The notes beneath the pieces were generated by a model. The model was not told the DNA's origin. It made no database searches and worked only from the letters and a program-made list of their open reading frames with translations. A stretch of 64,000 nt of DNA from Pisaster brevispinus (Eukaryota > Echinodermata > Asteroidea > Forcipulatida > Asteriidae). A program made the translations under genes and the position numbers. This document shows, piece by piece, positions 56,901-64,000 of the stretch; positions within the stretch are counted from its first letter, which is position 1; each line of letters begins with the position of its first letter. Location of the stretch: assembly GCA_023634235.1 (NCBI GenBank), contig JAMKCF010000023.1:3385001-3449000 (forward strand), read 5' to 3'.

Positions 56901-59900
56901 ACTGTGTATATTTGACATGTTTGAGGTGGGACAATTTTGGCTTTCTAAAGAAGAATTTAATGTGTCAGTTCTAACAGCATGCATGCATTACACGGATATT
57001 TAATTGTCCGCTATTTCAGGGTATTTAAGACTTTTTAAGACCCTTTTAATGCTAACAAATTTAAGACCAAAAACAAGTGAATAAAGCAGGGTGGAAACGG
57101 CTACAACTGCTCACATTTTGTTACTTTTTTTACACACAGCGTTATTTGGTTCTCTTCGAGCTGATAGGAAAATCATTACACACTTTATCCATTTTTTTAA
57201 AGGCTTCAAATAACTGAAGGCATTAAATTTGGATAGTTCAATTTTAAGACTTGTTAATACTTTTTAAGGATCTGCAGAATCCCTGTATTTCATTAATGCA
57301 AATACATAAAATAATATTTTAAAAAAGAACATTTGAGATATAAAGTCAATCTCTTAAATTGTCAAATACCAAACTAGCATACTGCTAAAACAGAAAGTGT
57401 AGTATATATGCTTCATTTTCTTTTTTAGCAGTACTAATTTGTGTCACTTTATTATTTTTTTCTTTGTACATAACTTACATAGTCTGATCGTTTCCTTTTT
57501 CTATCATACTTTCAGATTTCTTCTTCAAGATATACAGTGGCACTGTGGACCGCTCTGGGTTGGTGTTATGTCTTGTTCTTGGTGGCTACAGAAAACGTAA
57601 AAGTTGAGACCATCTATTACATGTCTTCTAACCAACAGAAAATCTCATTTAGATGATGTGCAGTTTAAATCAAAATTATTTCAAAATTCAAAATGGTGGA
57701 ATCCTTTCATTAAAGGCAGGGTATACTTTTGGTAATTGTCAAAGACCAGTATCCTCACTTGGTGTATCCCAACATATGCATAATTAATAACAAACCTGTG
57801 GAAATTTGGGCTCAGTTGCTCATCGAAGTTGCAAGAAAATAATGAAAGAAAAAACACCCTTGTTGCATAGAATTGTGTGCTTTCAGATGCCTGAGAAAGG
57901 CTTCATGTCTGAAGCCTTTCTCAGATTCAAATTTTGGGGGGTGATTACCTCTTTCTCTAAATATGCATTACTTCAAAGGGGGTTGTTTTTTAACAATGTT
58001 TTATACAGCTCTTCAGTGCTCTTTACCAAGTAAGTTTTTATGGTCATTAACTTTTGGAGTAATTACCAAAAGTATACCCTCCATTTAAATAAATGATGAC
58101 GTGTCATGGCCGAGTGGTCTAGTTCACTGGACCCAAGCTCTGGTGTTGTCAGCAGCAGAGTGTGGGTTCGAATCCCGGTCAGGACACTTGTGCCCTTGAG
58201 CAAGGCACTTAACCATAACTGCTTTGTACAAAGTTGGGGCGGTAGTGCATTCTGCTCTACCAGCCAGGCTCCTAGTGGATGATACCCATGCCTACATCAA
58301 CCAAGTTTCAGCCCCAGGAGTAGTTGGCAACGCGCCCCTGGTAAAAGCTGATTTGGGTCGACAGCCCAAATTGATGAAGTGTAGCCCTCACCTTGAAGTG
58401 GCCGCCCGGCCTTGTGATGTAAGGCGATATCTCATTTAAAAAATAATAATAATAAATAAAATAAAAACAAATGATTCTAAAAAGCTACTTACAGGTGAGA
58501 CAGATGAAGAACTTCTCCTCTTGATCGGCAGAGCTGGTGGGGCTGCACTGGTACTACTCTCTGTGGAACTCTCAGACCTATCATCGATCTCGGCATAGCT
58601 AGCTCCCGACACTGGCCGCCTACCGTTTGCCATTTCAATGCCAGTCGAATAAGTTTCATGAAAGAATTGTTCTCGTCCTTGTATATAAGGATAAGACCCA
58701 TCAGTTGGGGACATCTCTACTAGTTCAGAGTCATTGTTTTCTTGTCCATTGTGTTCATAGTATGTCATTTCAAACTGGTCTTCAGAGTAGGCCCCAAGAA
58801 GGTCCAGGTAAGTGGTAACTGCAATAAACAAAGAAAAACACAAAGGAAACATTTGTCTTTTAGCAGTTTCGGAGATTCTTCTTTGGGAAATCCAATCTGC
58901 CGGAGAAAACAGACTACTAATAATAATAAATAATTTATTGAATTTATATTGCGCTCTCTCCAGGACCAGCCTAACAATAACAATTCCAGTAAGAAAATTA
59001 AACAAGAAAAGTTTAAGCAAAAAACACGCCGGTAAAAAGAAGCAAAAAAGAAATCAAGACAAAAGACCACCACAATACTGTCAAAAAGATACAAGCACAC
59101 ATGCAATAACATTTTAAAAGTACACTATAAAAATATAAACCATGATATAAAAGAAATCTGAAAGATTAAAAGACTAATTTATGTATGTATATTTTTATAG
59201 GTTTTAGAGGTCATTCAATAGATGTTAATTTTGCAACAGGGCTACAGAATATTATCTGGTTTTTGTAAGCACTGTATACCCCGATTCCTGTGAAAAAAAA
59301 CCCCACAGGTATATCACTTGGGTTGGATTCCAACCCATGACCTTTGCCATTCTAGAGCAGATGTCTTACCCTTATAGGATATTGGTATAGTGTGGACATG
59401 GATATAAAGTCAACCGCAGAATGACTCCATAAACAGTCTGAGCATCCTCTCATATTCCTTGTCATAGTTTGTGTGTTTTACTAAATAAACACGTGCAGAC
59501 CCGTACTTATACTTTTTAGCATCTTTCATAACACATTTAAAATTACAACATTCTTGGATTTTCCAGTGCAAAATTTGTCAACATCCAAAACATCTGATGA
59601 CATCATTCTGAGAAAAATGGGTCTCTACATTTTTGTACGAGGATGTTTGGTTCATAACTGACTTTTGATAATATTCAATTCATATGGCCTTGAATTTGGC
59701 CTTTGGACTGACAAAAAATTCCTCCGTGGATTGTAAAGATCCATTAGTTGTTGAAATCCAATGGCACATCGTCTCAAATTTCTGAAAAATTGAGTACTCT
59801 GAAAAATGAGTACATCACAAAATTGATTTGGTCATTCCCCAATTTCAAAAAGACTGTAAGCACAAAAATTTGCTAAGCACTGAAAAATCTTGCCTAGCAG

Positions 59901-62900
59901 AAACAGGTTACCAGCCAATATTCCATAAAGTTTACATTGTTGCCACTGATACCCCACTCATTTCTTGCCAAGTAAAGAAATTTGCTAAGCAGAATGTTCT
60001 GCTTTACAGCTTAATGAAGACTTAGAGATGGATTATCGATACTTACTATGTTTGATCTTTGGGGGTAGTGGTGGAGGCTCGTCCATATATTGTATTGCGT
60101 CACTATTTCCCATATCCTGGTCTTGTGACATCCCATGGCGAAGTACAACCTCTTGAAGATTCTGGCATCGATTGGATAATTCCTCGGCCTCCTCTGGGGG
60201 AACATTATCATACAATGAGAGATGACGCTCGGGGCGGGGTTGGTGTTTAGCTGGCAAGCTTGGCGGGGTACCATCGGATCCACTATTTGAAACCTGTTCA
60301 AGATCTCGATGATCAGAGGATCCCGTGCTGGAGCGTCGGCTAGACTGGATGGATAGTCTTGAAATATCAGCAGGGTTGACCCCTTCCCACTCGACTCCTT
60401 GGATACTCGGGGAGGAGAATTGACTGCTTAGCATGGATTCAGGGCGGCTTAAGGAACTACCATTACTTAAATCTGAATGATGACTGGTGACTGAAGCGGA
60501 ACTGCCTGATATGGAGCAATCTAGGAGAGAATCTGGTGGAAATGTTCCGTCATCTGATGCGTTGTCGTACAACGAGTTGCGATGTTCTGTTCGACAACTG
60601 CTTCCTCGTTTAGGTGGCAGTGGTGGGGGTTCAATGCTGAAAACAAATGATTAAAAAAACATATAATTTTTTATTTCCTGTAGAGAACCAGAGAAATGTG
60701 CTCTAAACATACTGTGTGTATAACATGCAAGTGGTACAACTTAAAAAACACAATCAGATCCCTATTTCATGGCTCTGCTTACCGTAAGCAAAGAATCGGT
60801 GCTTACGTCTGCAGGAAATTATTTGCTTACCTCAAGCGTATTACACGGGTTAGCAGAGAATCTTTGCTTGTGCGCGTGCGTACTCCACATTACTAGGCAT
60901 TCTTCGCTTACACAGCTAGCGCAGAAATTTGGCGCTTGCACAGTAAGCAGAGAATGATGATCGCAAGCGCAGAATTCGGCGGTAAGCAGAGCCATGAAAT
61001 TGGGCCCAGTTATAATGACCCATAATAAGCGTGTACTATTGACGTTGAGTGCTTTTTTTGTTGTTGACATTTTTGTGGGTTGCACTTTAAGCATCTTTTA
61101 GCAAATAAAAAAACTTTCCCTTAGAACTATATTTTCCTGTTGAAGTTGGTTTCTATACAATGCCTTCAGTCAGTGGGGGGGGGGTGTCAGATAGGGACTT
61201 CCTTCCTCATTTCACAAGGCTGTATCCGATAAAAAATTGTAATTTGAAAGAAAATAAAGGATTGCTTAGTACCTGCTGTATTTGTCACTACCGGTTAAGT
61301 AGACAATAGGCTAGAATCCTGTTATATAGTGAGGGACGTGATTGAAGTCCAACTTTCACAATGAGAGTCAATCATTTCACAATCAGAACAACTGAAGTAT
61401 TATTTCATGAGTTTGAACGATGTTTTGTTTGACGATGCTGTGGACTTTGAGGTAACTTTTACCCAGGAGTATATTCTTGTGTTTAAACTAGAATAAAAGA
61501 GTGGGGACGAGGTCTTAACTGGCCGTTTAAATCCGGCAGGGTCCTGGTCATTTACCGCACGGCCACAATCCTGCAAGGTCACTACTCTTTTATTCCAGTT
61601 CATAAATAAATGCCCATTTTGTAAAAAAGCGTAATAATGTTGGAAAAAACTGTTAAACTTTATTGTAAATTGTCAATTCCTGTCACATCCTCGCTCTGTT
61701 TTGCAAAGGGTCAAATTGCGACGCTCAACGGTTGTGCGTAAGCGCACGTACTAATAGATCTTACATTGAGTACCAGTATGTATTGATTGCGTTACGCGTA
61801 AATTAGCGCCAGCTTAAGCATTAGCGCCAGGCGCATGTTTACCACACTTCTCACCGTGTTTAATATTGCGCGTTTTTAAACAGAGCCATGTGATCTCCTC
61901 TTGACCAATCAGAATGGATAAACTGTTCTGGGTATTTATGAATGGCGTTTTAATTTTAATCATAATAATTTTGTTTGACAGTGAGGATGTTGGGTGAATG
62001 TCAAGGTAACTTTACCAGGAGTATATTCTTGTGTGACTAGAATCCTTTGACTAGGGATGTTGGTGAATGTCAAGGTAACTTACCCTAGAGTTTATTCTTG
62101 TGTTTCTAGAATCCTTTGACTAGGGGTGTTGGGTGAATGTCAAGGTGACTTACTCAGGAATATATTCTTGTGTTTCTAGAATCCTTTGACTAGGGGTGTT
62201 GGGTGAATGTCAAGGTAACTTGCCCAGAAGTATATTCTTGTGTTTCTAGAATCCTTTGACTAGGGATGTTGGGTGAATGTCAAGGTGACTTACTCAGGAG
62301 TATATTCTTGTGTTTCTAGAATCCTTTGACTAGGGATGTTAGGTGAATGTCAAGGTGACTTACTCAGAAGTATATTCTTGTGTGACTAGAATCCTTTGAC
62401 TAGGGATGTTGGGTGAATGTCAAGGTAACTTTACCAGGAGAATATTCTTGTGTGACTAGAATCCTTTGACTAGGAATGTTGAGTGGATGTCAAGGTAACT
62501 TTACCAGGAGTATGTTCTTGTGTGACTAGAATCCTTTGACTAGGGATGTTGGGTGGATGTCAAGGTAACTTACCCCGGAGTGAATTCTTGTGTGACTAGA
62601 ATCCTTTGACTCGGAAGAAATGGTTTAGGTGGAGCAGACTCTCCAAGCTCTGAACCACTTGACCCAATAAACGTCCATTGCTCACCACCGATGGGAGATT
62701 GGTAGAGAATCTGTTGCTCCCTTGGACTGAGCGGCCGTTGGTCGTAACTATCAAGAAGGCAGAACGCAAAACAAATAATTATTGATTAATGATGAAGTAT
62801 TGACTCCAAAGGATTCCAAAGTCAGTAACCAATCAACTAATCCAAATAGCTTACAATGTAGAGATAGAAAGATTACTCATTGTTCCTGAGAAAACCAATC

Positions 62901-63891
62901 AACTGTAACCCAAGTAGCTCACGACCTAAAGATGGAAAAATGCCTCGTCATTCCTAAGTGGGTAACTAACCAACTGTAACCCAAATAGCTCAGAAGTCAG
63001 AGATGGAAAAAAAGGTCACATTTCTTAAGTGAGTAACCCAACAACTGTGACCTCAATAGCTTACAAGGTACAGATGAAAAGAATCCTCATCGTTCCAAAG
63101 TGAGTGACTAGTCAATTGTAACCCAAAGAGGTTTCAACGTAAAGATGGAACAAAAGGTCCCCTTTCTTAAGTGAGTAACCACTCAATTGTAGCCCAAGTA
63201 GCTTAGAACCTACACATGGCGAAAAATATCATCATTCCAAAGTGAGTGACTAGTCAACTGTAACCCAAATAGCTTACAATGTAGAGATGAAAAGAATATC
63301 CATCGTTCCAAAGTGAGTAACCAAACAACTGTAACCCAAAGAGCTAGGAAACAATTACCTTTTTCTTCTCAGATTCAAATTTTGGGGCATACAAACTGAT
63401 ACACTTTTGCATATAACCACATTACGTCAAAGAGAAATGTTTCTCAAAATGCTTTATACTATCGAAAGCTGCTGTACTTCTAACCAAGTAAGTGTTTATT
63501 GCCACTAATTTTAGGAGTGATTACCAAACGAACACCTTCCCTTTAAAATGAGATTTTAAAATCAGTACGAGCTCTTACTGTATAGGCAATCAATGAAGTT
63601 CACACCACCCTGATAAAGTACAATCTTGTGACTCACTCTTTATTTTGATTAGGCTTACTAATCTGTTGGTCTTCTTCAAGGTCTTCCGACGACATCTTAT
63701 TCTGTCTATCTTTGAGTTTCTCGATGTAGAGTCTAACAAGTTCCTCGATGCCTGAACGAACAGCTTCTGTTACTTCACTTCCTTCCACTTTATCCACGTC
63801 AGAGTGTCCATACAGCACAATCTTATCAGCCCAGTGGATTAGGTTAGCTAGGCTTTGATAGACCTGATTGTGGCATGATGTCAGCATTGAA
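44804..63891 (-). CDS. RAPGEF1: RAPGEF1 (C3G), Rap1 guanine nucleotide exchange factor; 5' end outside the window
   Basis: C3G binds Crk SH3 domains through proline motifs and activates Rap1 at adhesion and growth-factor signalling sites. Sixteen exons join in phase to 918 residues plus stop. Order: an N-terminal segment (SSC-type start, VYQSLANLIHWAD); a Ser-rich Pro region with PPPLPPKRG, PPSLPAKHQ, PPPLPPKIKH and PPALPIKRR; an acidic linker; the REM/RasGEF_N domain (EAFLTSYRMFIGSNVLLDKL); and the CDC25 domain (QELAEQMTILDSELFQKIEI, LNNFNSYLAILSALDSAPIR, EPPCIPYLGLILQDITFVH) to the C terminus. One REM intron is U12-type AT-AC; two introns carry splice-junction arrays. N-terminal exons (start Met) should lie beyond 64000. 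No search was run; the name rests on recalled C3G sequence over the whole length. Confidence 0.96.
44970..45240. repeat. Dispersed repeat J, divergent copy
   Basis: It carries aggtatcgtcaaaaatccag and cacgcaggaagaataattcc, shared with 53136-53520; the ends resemble ggtataccttt. It lies in the last RAPGEF1 intron. Confidence 0.6.
45857..46212 (-). mobile_element. tRNA-derived SINE (family B), minus strand
   Basis: On the minus strand it runs from a tRNA-like head with gggttcgaatcccggtcatg to the gatatctcat end. It lies in the last RAPGEF1 intron. Confidence 0.82.
46210..46550 (-). repeat. 108-bp array copying a RAPGEF1 exon tail and its 5' splice site
   Basis: Junction motif ttactcactg recurs at 46251, 46359 and 46467, an exact 108-bp period. 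The right-hand copy is the real exon end (46475-46609); the other two are intronic and repeat about 65-70 nt of exon plus gtgagt donor but have no acceptor. Confidence 0.93.
46475..46609 (-). CDS. RAPGEF1: RAPGEF1 exon (CDC25 domain)
   Basis: GLILQDITFVHIGNPDKLPD then CWQFFNILDSMRRFKQ. The acceptor is tctctag|GGGTC and the donor CAGCA|gtgagt (phase 2). Its 3' part is triplicated downstream. Confidence 0.95.
46668..46909. mobile_element. MITE family A, near-perfect foldback
   Basis: A 242-bp palindrome: gggcccaatttcatagagct pairs with the last 20 bases of the element, and arms extend about 100 bp each to the loop near 46780. It has no coding capacity. It is the best-preserved family member in the window and lies in a RAPGEF1 intron. 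Confidence 0.92.
47410..47590 (-). mobile_element. tRNA-derived SINE (family C), minus strand
   Basis: It carries ggggttgaacaaagaaa at one end and a degraded tRNA-like segment, then gtaccactcagtttccttgt as in 50560-50590. Confidence 0.65.
47637..47734 (-). CDS. RAPGEF1: RAPGEF1 exon (CDC25 domain)
   Basis: GLKEYCQLIDSSSSFRTYRA then ALAEAEPPCIPYL. The acceptor is attgacag|GGACTG and the donor TACCT|gtgagt. Confidence 0.96.
47893..49030 (+). repeat. 40-bp minisatellite, about 28 units, open in three frames
   Basis: The unit is gtggattgggttctcaacct plus tgcactggaatctcgtactt with few variants. Because 40 is not a multiple of 3 and the unit has no stop triplet in any plus-strand register, all three plus frames stay open for more than 1 kb. 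The resulting 350-380-codon frames are artefacts. It lies antisense in a RAPGEF1 intron. Confidence 0.97.
49235..49385. repeat. Dispersed repeat D, copy 2
   Basis: It shares gggaaaacccacgcaatcag and the B-box-like gattcgaaccggggtccaca with 37740-37920. Confidence 0.55.
49468..49569 (-). CDS. RAPGEF1: RAPGEF1 exon (CDC25 core)
   Basis: YLRKLNNFNSYLAILSALDS then APIRRLEWQKQTVE, the most conserved RasGEF segment. The acceptor is gtttttag|TATC and the donor AGAG|gtaagt. Confidence 0.97.
49678..49921. mobile_element. MITE family A foldback, degenerate
   Basis: It starts gcccaattttcatgtagctg and ends with gaaactggcccc; the gttagcagg and aagcg motifs inside match 21145-21414. Confidence 0.65.
50310..50600 (+). 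mobile_element. tRNA-derived SINE (family C) with extended 5' block
   Basis: The tRNA-like part gctagatagctcagttggta lies at about 50450. The upstream block with tgtatcgtaaacttgggtgc and the block tggcttctgactggcacccc match 27842-27950. Confidence 0.7.
50671..50749 (-). CDS. RAPGEF1: RAPGEF1 exon (CDC25 domain)
   Basis: ARSLILQENRPQDREKLVTK then FIKVMK. The acceptor is ctaaaacag|GGCAAG and the donor ATGAAG|gtaaga. Confidence 0.96.
51301..51479. mobile_element. Foldback MITE D, near-perfect palindrome
   Basis: gcccggttcatacttcctgc pairs with gcaggaagtatgaaccgggc. Arms rich in gcgaatgcgaa flank a loop near 51385. About 180 bp, in a RAPGEF1 intron. Confidence 0.88.
51706..51885 (-). CDS. RAPGEF1: RAPGEF1 exon (start of CDC25 domain)
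   Basis: KATLLDFSSQELAEQMTILD, SELFQKIEIPEVLLWAKEQS and PNLTIFTEHFNKMSFW. The acceptor is tgacatag|GAAAG and the donor CTTCTG|gtaaga. Confidence 0.97.
52556..52738 (-). CDS. RAPGEF1: RAPGEF1 exon (REM to CDC25 linker)
   Basis: GQVEDDILKMLMELVFQLLC then DGELMLAKILRDKVLTKIEN, aligning with the C3G helix LLMELVFRLVCNGELSLARV. The acceptor is gatttcag|AGGTC and the donor GTCAT|gtaagg. Confidence 0.95.
52785..52870 (+). mobile_element. tRNA-derived SINE (family C) fragment
   Basis: It has ggtagttggtaaagccccag and the B box attcaaatcccgctctagtc. Confidence 0.55.
52997..53089 (-). CDS. RAPGEF1: RAPGEF1 exon downstream of the U12 intron (REM)
   Basis: RYKKFRHKTDMKSKRANRNA then FFLLLRVAGELL, matching C3G RYEKF and KNTFFVLVRVVDEL. 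The acceptor is attttac|ATATAAG (AC-type) and the donor TTGCT|gtgagt. Confidence 0.93.
53136..53520. repeat. Dispersed repeat J, long copy
   Basis: It begins gagggtatacctttgatggt and ends in aaaggtatactttgcctttt, an inverted-end layout suggesting a MITE. The inner ctgagaaacatttctg and complement form a hairpin. It lies within the U12 intron. Confidence 0.7.
53566..53795. repeat. Dispersed repeat M
   Basis: cagtgactagccagcaggac and gtgaattttgactggt are shared with 24903-25110 and partly with 37313-37395. Confidence 0.6.
53852..53933 (-). CDS. RAPGEF1: RAPGEF1 exon upstream of the U12 intron (REM)
   Basis: LVYYEAFLTSYRMFIGSNVL then LDKLLS, the REM domain signature. The acceptor is cttccttag|ATTTG. 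The exon ends AGTAG before ATATCC. Confidence 0.94.
54555..54750. mobile_element. MITE family A, degenerate
   Basis: Ends ggggccaaattcatagagca and ctatgaaattgggtc. It appears inserted in an older SINE-like stretch (54400-54555 and 54750-54800). Confidence 0.65.
54819..54891 (-). CDS. RAPGEF1: RAPGEF1 exon (start of REM domain)
   Basis: DGKSQIKGGPMDALIVYAAD then ADRK, like RGGSGDILLVHATETDRK of C3G. The acceptor is tctctgcag|GATGG and the donor GAAAG|gtgaac. Confidence 0.95.
55070..55520 (+). repeat. 20-bp minisatellite with 17-bp variants, about 23 units
   Basis: Unit tccggaatatggacaacatg and shortened units ending in acatg. Long minus-strand frames (143-167 codons) come from the repeat and are not genes. 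It lies in a RAPGEF1 intron. Confidence 0.95.
56393..56643. mobile_element. MITE family A foldback
   Basis: gggcccattttcatggctct pairs with the right end gagccatgaaattgggccc. It ends about 50 bp from the exon donor at 56695 in a RAPGEF1 intron. Confidence 0.85.
56696..56834 (-). CDS. RAPGEF1: RAPGEF1 exon (acidic linker)
   Basis: ENVAHLACAGRKASEDGEDK then a run of acidic residues and LGLLALLDASTLLSYSTV. The region is variable; it was chosen by phase and because other frames have stops. The acceptor is gttttag|TGAAA and the donor CTGTG|gtgagt. Confidence 0.85.
57018..57288. repeat. Dispersed repeat K, copy 2
   Basis: Related to 15735-16012, sharing agactttttaagaccctttt and gttctcttcgagctgatagg. 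Confidence 0.6.
57479..57585 (-). CDS. RAPGEF1: RAPGEF1 exon (linker)
   Basis: PPRTRHNTNPERSTVPLYIL then KKKSESMIEKGNDQT. Low conservation, but the only open phase-compatible frame. The acceptor is ttctgtag|CCACC and the donor ACTAT|gtaagt. Confidence 0.85.
57715..58086. repeat. Dispersed repeat J, full copy with inverted ends
   Basis: It begins gcagggtatacttttggtaa and ends ttaccaaaagtataccctcc, so the ends are inverted repeats of about 20 bp. Inner ctgagaaaggcttcatg and its complement form a hairpin. A MITE-like element, about 370 bp. Confidence 0.8.
58094..58438 (+). mobile_element. tRNA-derived SINE (family B), full length
   Basis: Head: catggccgagtggtctagtt, then cagagtgtgggttcgaatcc. 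Body: gagcaaggcacttaaccata through gtaaggcgatatctcatt. It ends 55 bp from a RAPGEF1 donor. Confidence 0.85.
58493..58818 (-). CDS. RAPGEF1: RAPGEF1 exon (Crk-binding motif PPALPIKRR)
   Basis: TTYLDLLGAYSEDQFEMTYY aligns with LAYMQLLEDYSEPQPSMFYQ; AAPPALPIKRRSSSSVSP is a class II SH3 ligand of the Crk type. The acceptor is attgcag|TTACC and the donor TCACCT|gtaagt. Confidence 0.95.
59560..59835. repeat. Dispersed repeat L, copy 2
   Basis: It shares tccagtgcaaaatttgtcaa and gatgacatcattctgagaaa with 27436-27785. Confidence 0.6.
60047..60636 (-). CDS. RAPGEF1: RAPGEF1 exon (Ser/Pro-rich region, 590 nt)
   Basis: Three SH3-type ligands: EPPPLPPKRGSSC near the start, TPPSLPAKHQPRPERH, and EPPPLPPKIKH at the end. 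NSLYDNASD and LSLYDNVP are YDNV/YDN tyrosine motifs. The acceptor is gttttcag|CATTG and the donor ACATA|gtaagt. Confidence 0.95.
60763..61007. mobile_element. MITE family A foldback
   Basis: tatttcatggctctgcttac pairs with gtaagcagagccatgaaat. It lies in a RAPGEF1 intron. Confidence 0.82.
61446..62620 (-). repeat. 69-bp array copying a RAPGEF1 exon tail and its 5' splice site, split by element F
   Basis: Eight intronic units at 61977-62573 and one isolated unit at 61446-61490, plus the real junction at 62574. Each carries about 37 nt of exon tail (with ctagtcacacaagaat) and a donor-like site; several read gtaagt, one has gc in place of gt. Confidence 0.92.
61491..61945 (+). repeat. Dispersed element F, copy 2, inserted in the 69-bp array
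   Basis: About 455 bp related to 8152-8652. It separates one array unit (61446-61490) from the rest (from 61977). Confidence 0.75.
62574..62747 (-). CDS. RAPGEF1: RAPGEF1 exon
   Basis: YDQRPLSPREQQILYQSPIG aligns with PLTDREVEILNKTT of C3G; ends RILVTQEFTPG. The acceptor is ttgatag|TTACG and the donor CCGGG|gtaagt (phase 2). Confidence 0.93.
62775..63350 (-). repeat. Degenerate minisatellite, about nine 60-64 bp units
   Basis: Plus-strand unit with aactgtaacccaaatagctt, gtagagatg and cgttccaaagtgagtaacc. It lies in a RAPGEF1 intron and includes no recognisable exon sequence. Confidence 0.8.
63637..63891 (-). CDS. RAPGEF1: RAPGEF1 exon (N-terminal domain), first one in the window
   Basis: SMLTSCHNQVYQSLANLIHW aligns with SALSSCYSRVYQSLANLIRW of C3G; GIEELVRLYIEKLKDRQNK follows. 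The acceptor is ctgatacag|TTCAATG (phase 2), so a further upstream exon is required. The donor is AAAGA|gtgagt. Confidence 0.95.
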
Positions 63892-64000
63892 CTGTATCAG
63901 AACGGTAGAAAGAAATAAGATCAATAAGGTTCATCATATAGTTTCACATATTGCATAGATTCAGACCATGACCCACGGCACCCACAGCAATTGCCGTGGT
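63892..64000. other. RAPGEF1 intron, nothing recognised
   Basis: Intronic sequence up to the window edge; no exon or repeat identified. Confidence 0.6.

Overview
The window is eukaryotic: long introns with GT-AG junctions, roughly 37-40% GC by eye, and many tRNA-derived SINEs, foldback MITEs and minisatellites. The proteins match animal families, and the repeat style (SINEs ending in gcgctatataag plus an ATT tail; MITEs ending in a gggcccaatttcat motif) suggests a marine invertebrate deuterostome, most likely an echinoderm. The organism is inferred, not proven.

Three genes were assembled exon by exon, with splice phase checked at every junction. (1) DROSHA, minus strand, 31690 to 5704: 25 coding exons, 4512 nt, 1503 residues plus stop; complete. 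It is the RNase III of the Microprocessor. (2) STEEP1 (CXorf56 family), plus strand, 34542 to 40355: 7 exons, 219 residues; complete and head-to-head with DROSHA. (3) RAPGEF1/C3G, minus strand, 63891 to 44804: the last 16 coding exons (918 residues plus stop), with Crk-SH3-binding proline motifs, the REM (RasGEF_N) domain and the CDC25 catalytic domain; its 5' exons lie beyond the right edge. STEEP1 and RAPGEF1 converge on a gene-free 40.4-44.8 kb interval. Region 1-5.7 kb holds only repeats and the presumed DROSHA 3' UTR.

The most unusual signal is shared by DROSHA and RAPGEF1. Four intronic tandem arrays are each seeded on an authentic splice junction: two on DROSHA (the 5' splice site of exon 3; the 3' splice site of exon 22) and two on RAPGEF1 (5' splice sites of the exons at 62574-62747 and 46475-46609). 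Each repeat unit carries a short exon edge, the splice site and adjacent intron, so each real site lies next to 2 to 13 decoys. In all four cases reading past the real junction meets a stop codon within one to four codons. Other points of interest are a U12-type AT-AC intron in the RAPGEF1 REM domain, a TA-flanked 1054-bp inverted-repeat element in STEEP1 intron 1, a 1768-bp inverted-repeat element between the DROSHA and STEEP1 starts, and a LINE fragment whose 3' tail resembles that of the resident SINEs.

Functionally the three genes are unrelated (pri-miRNA cropping, STING trafficking, Rap1 activation). No operon-like logic is implied.
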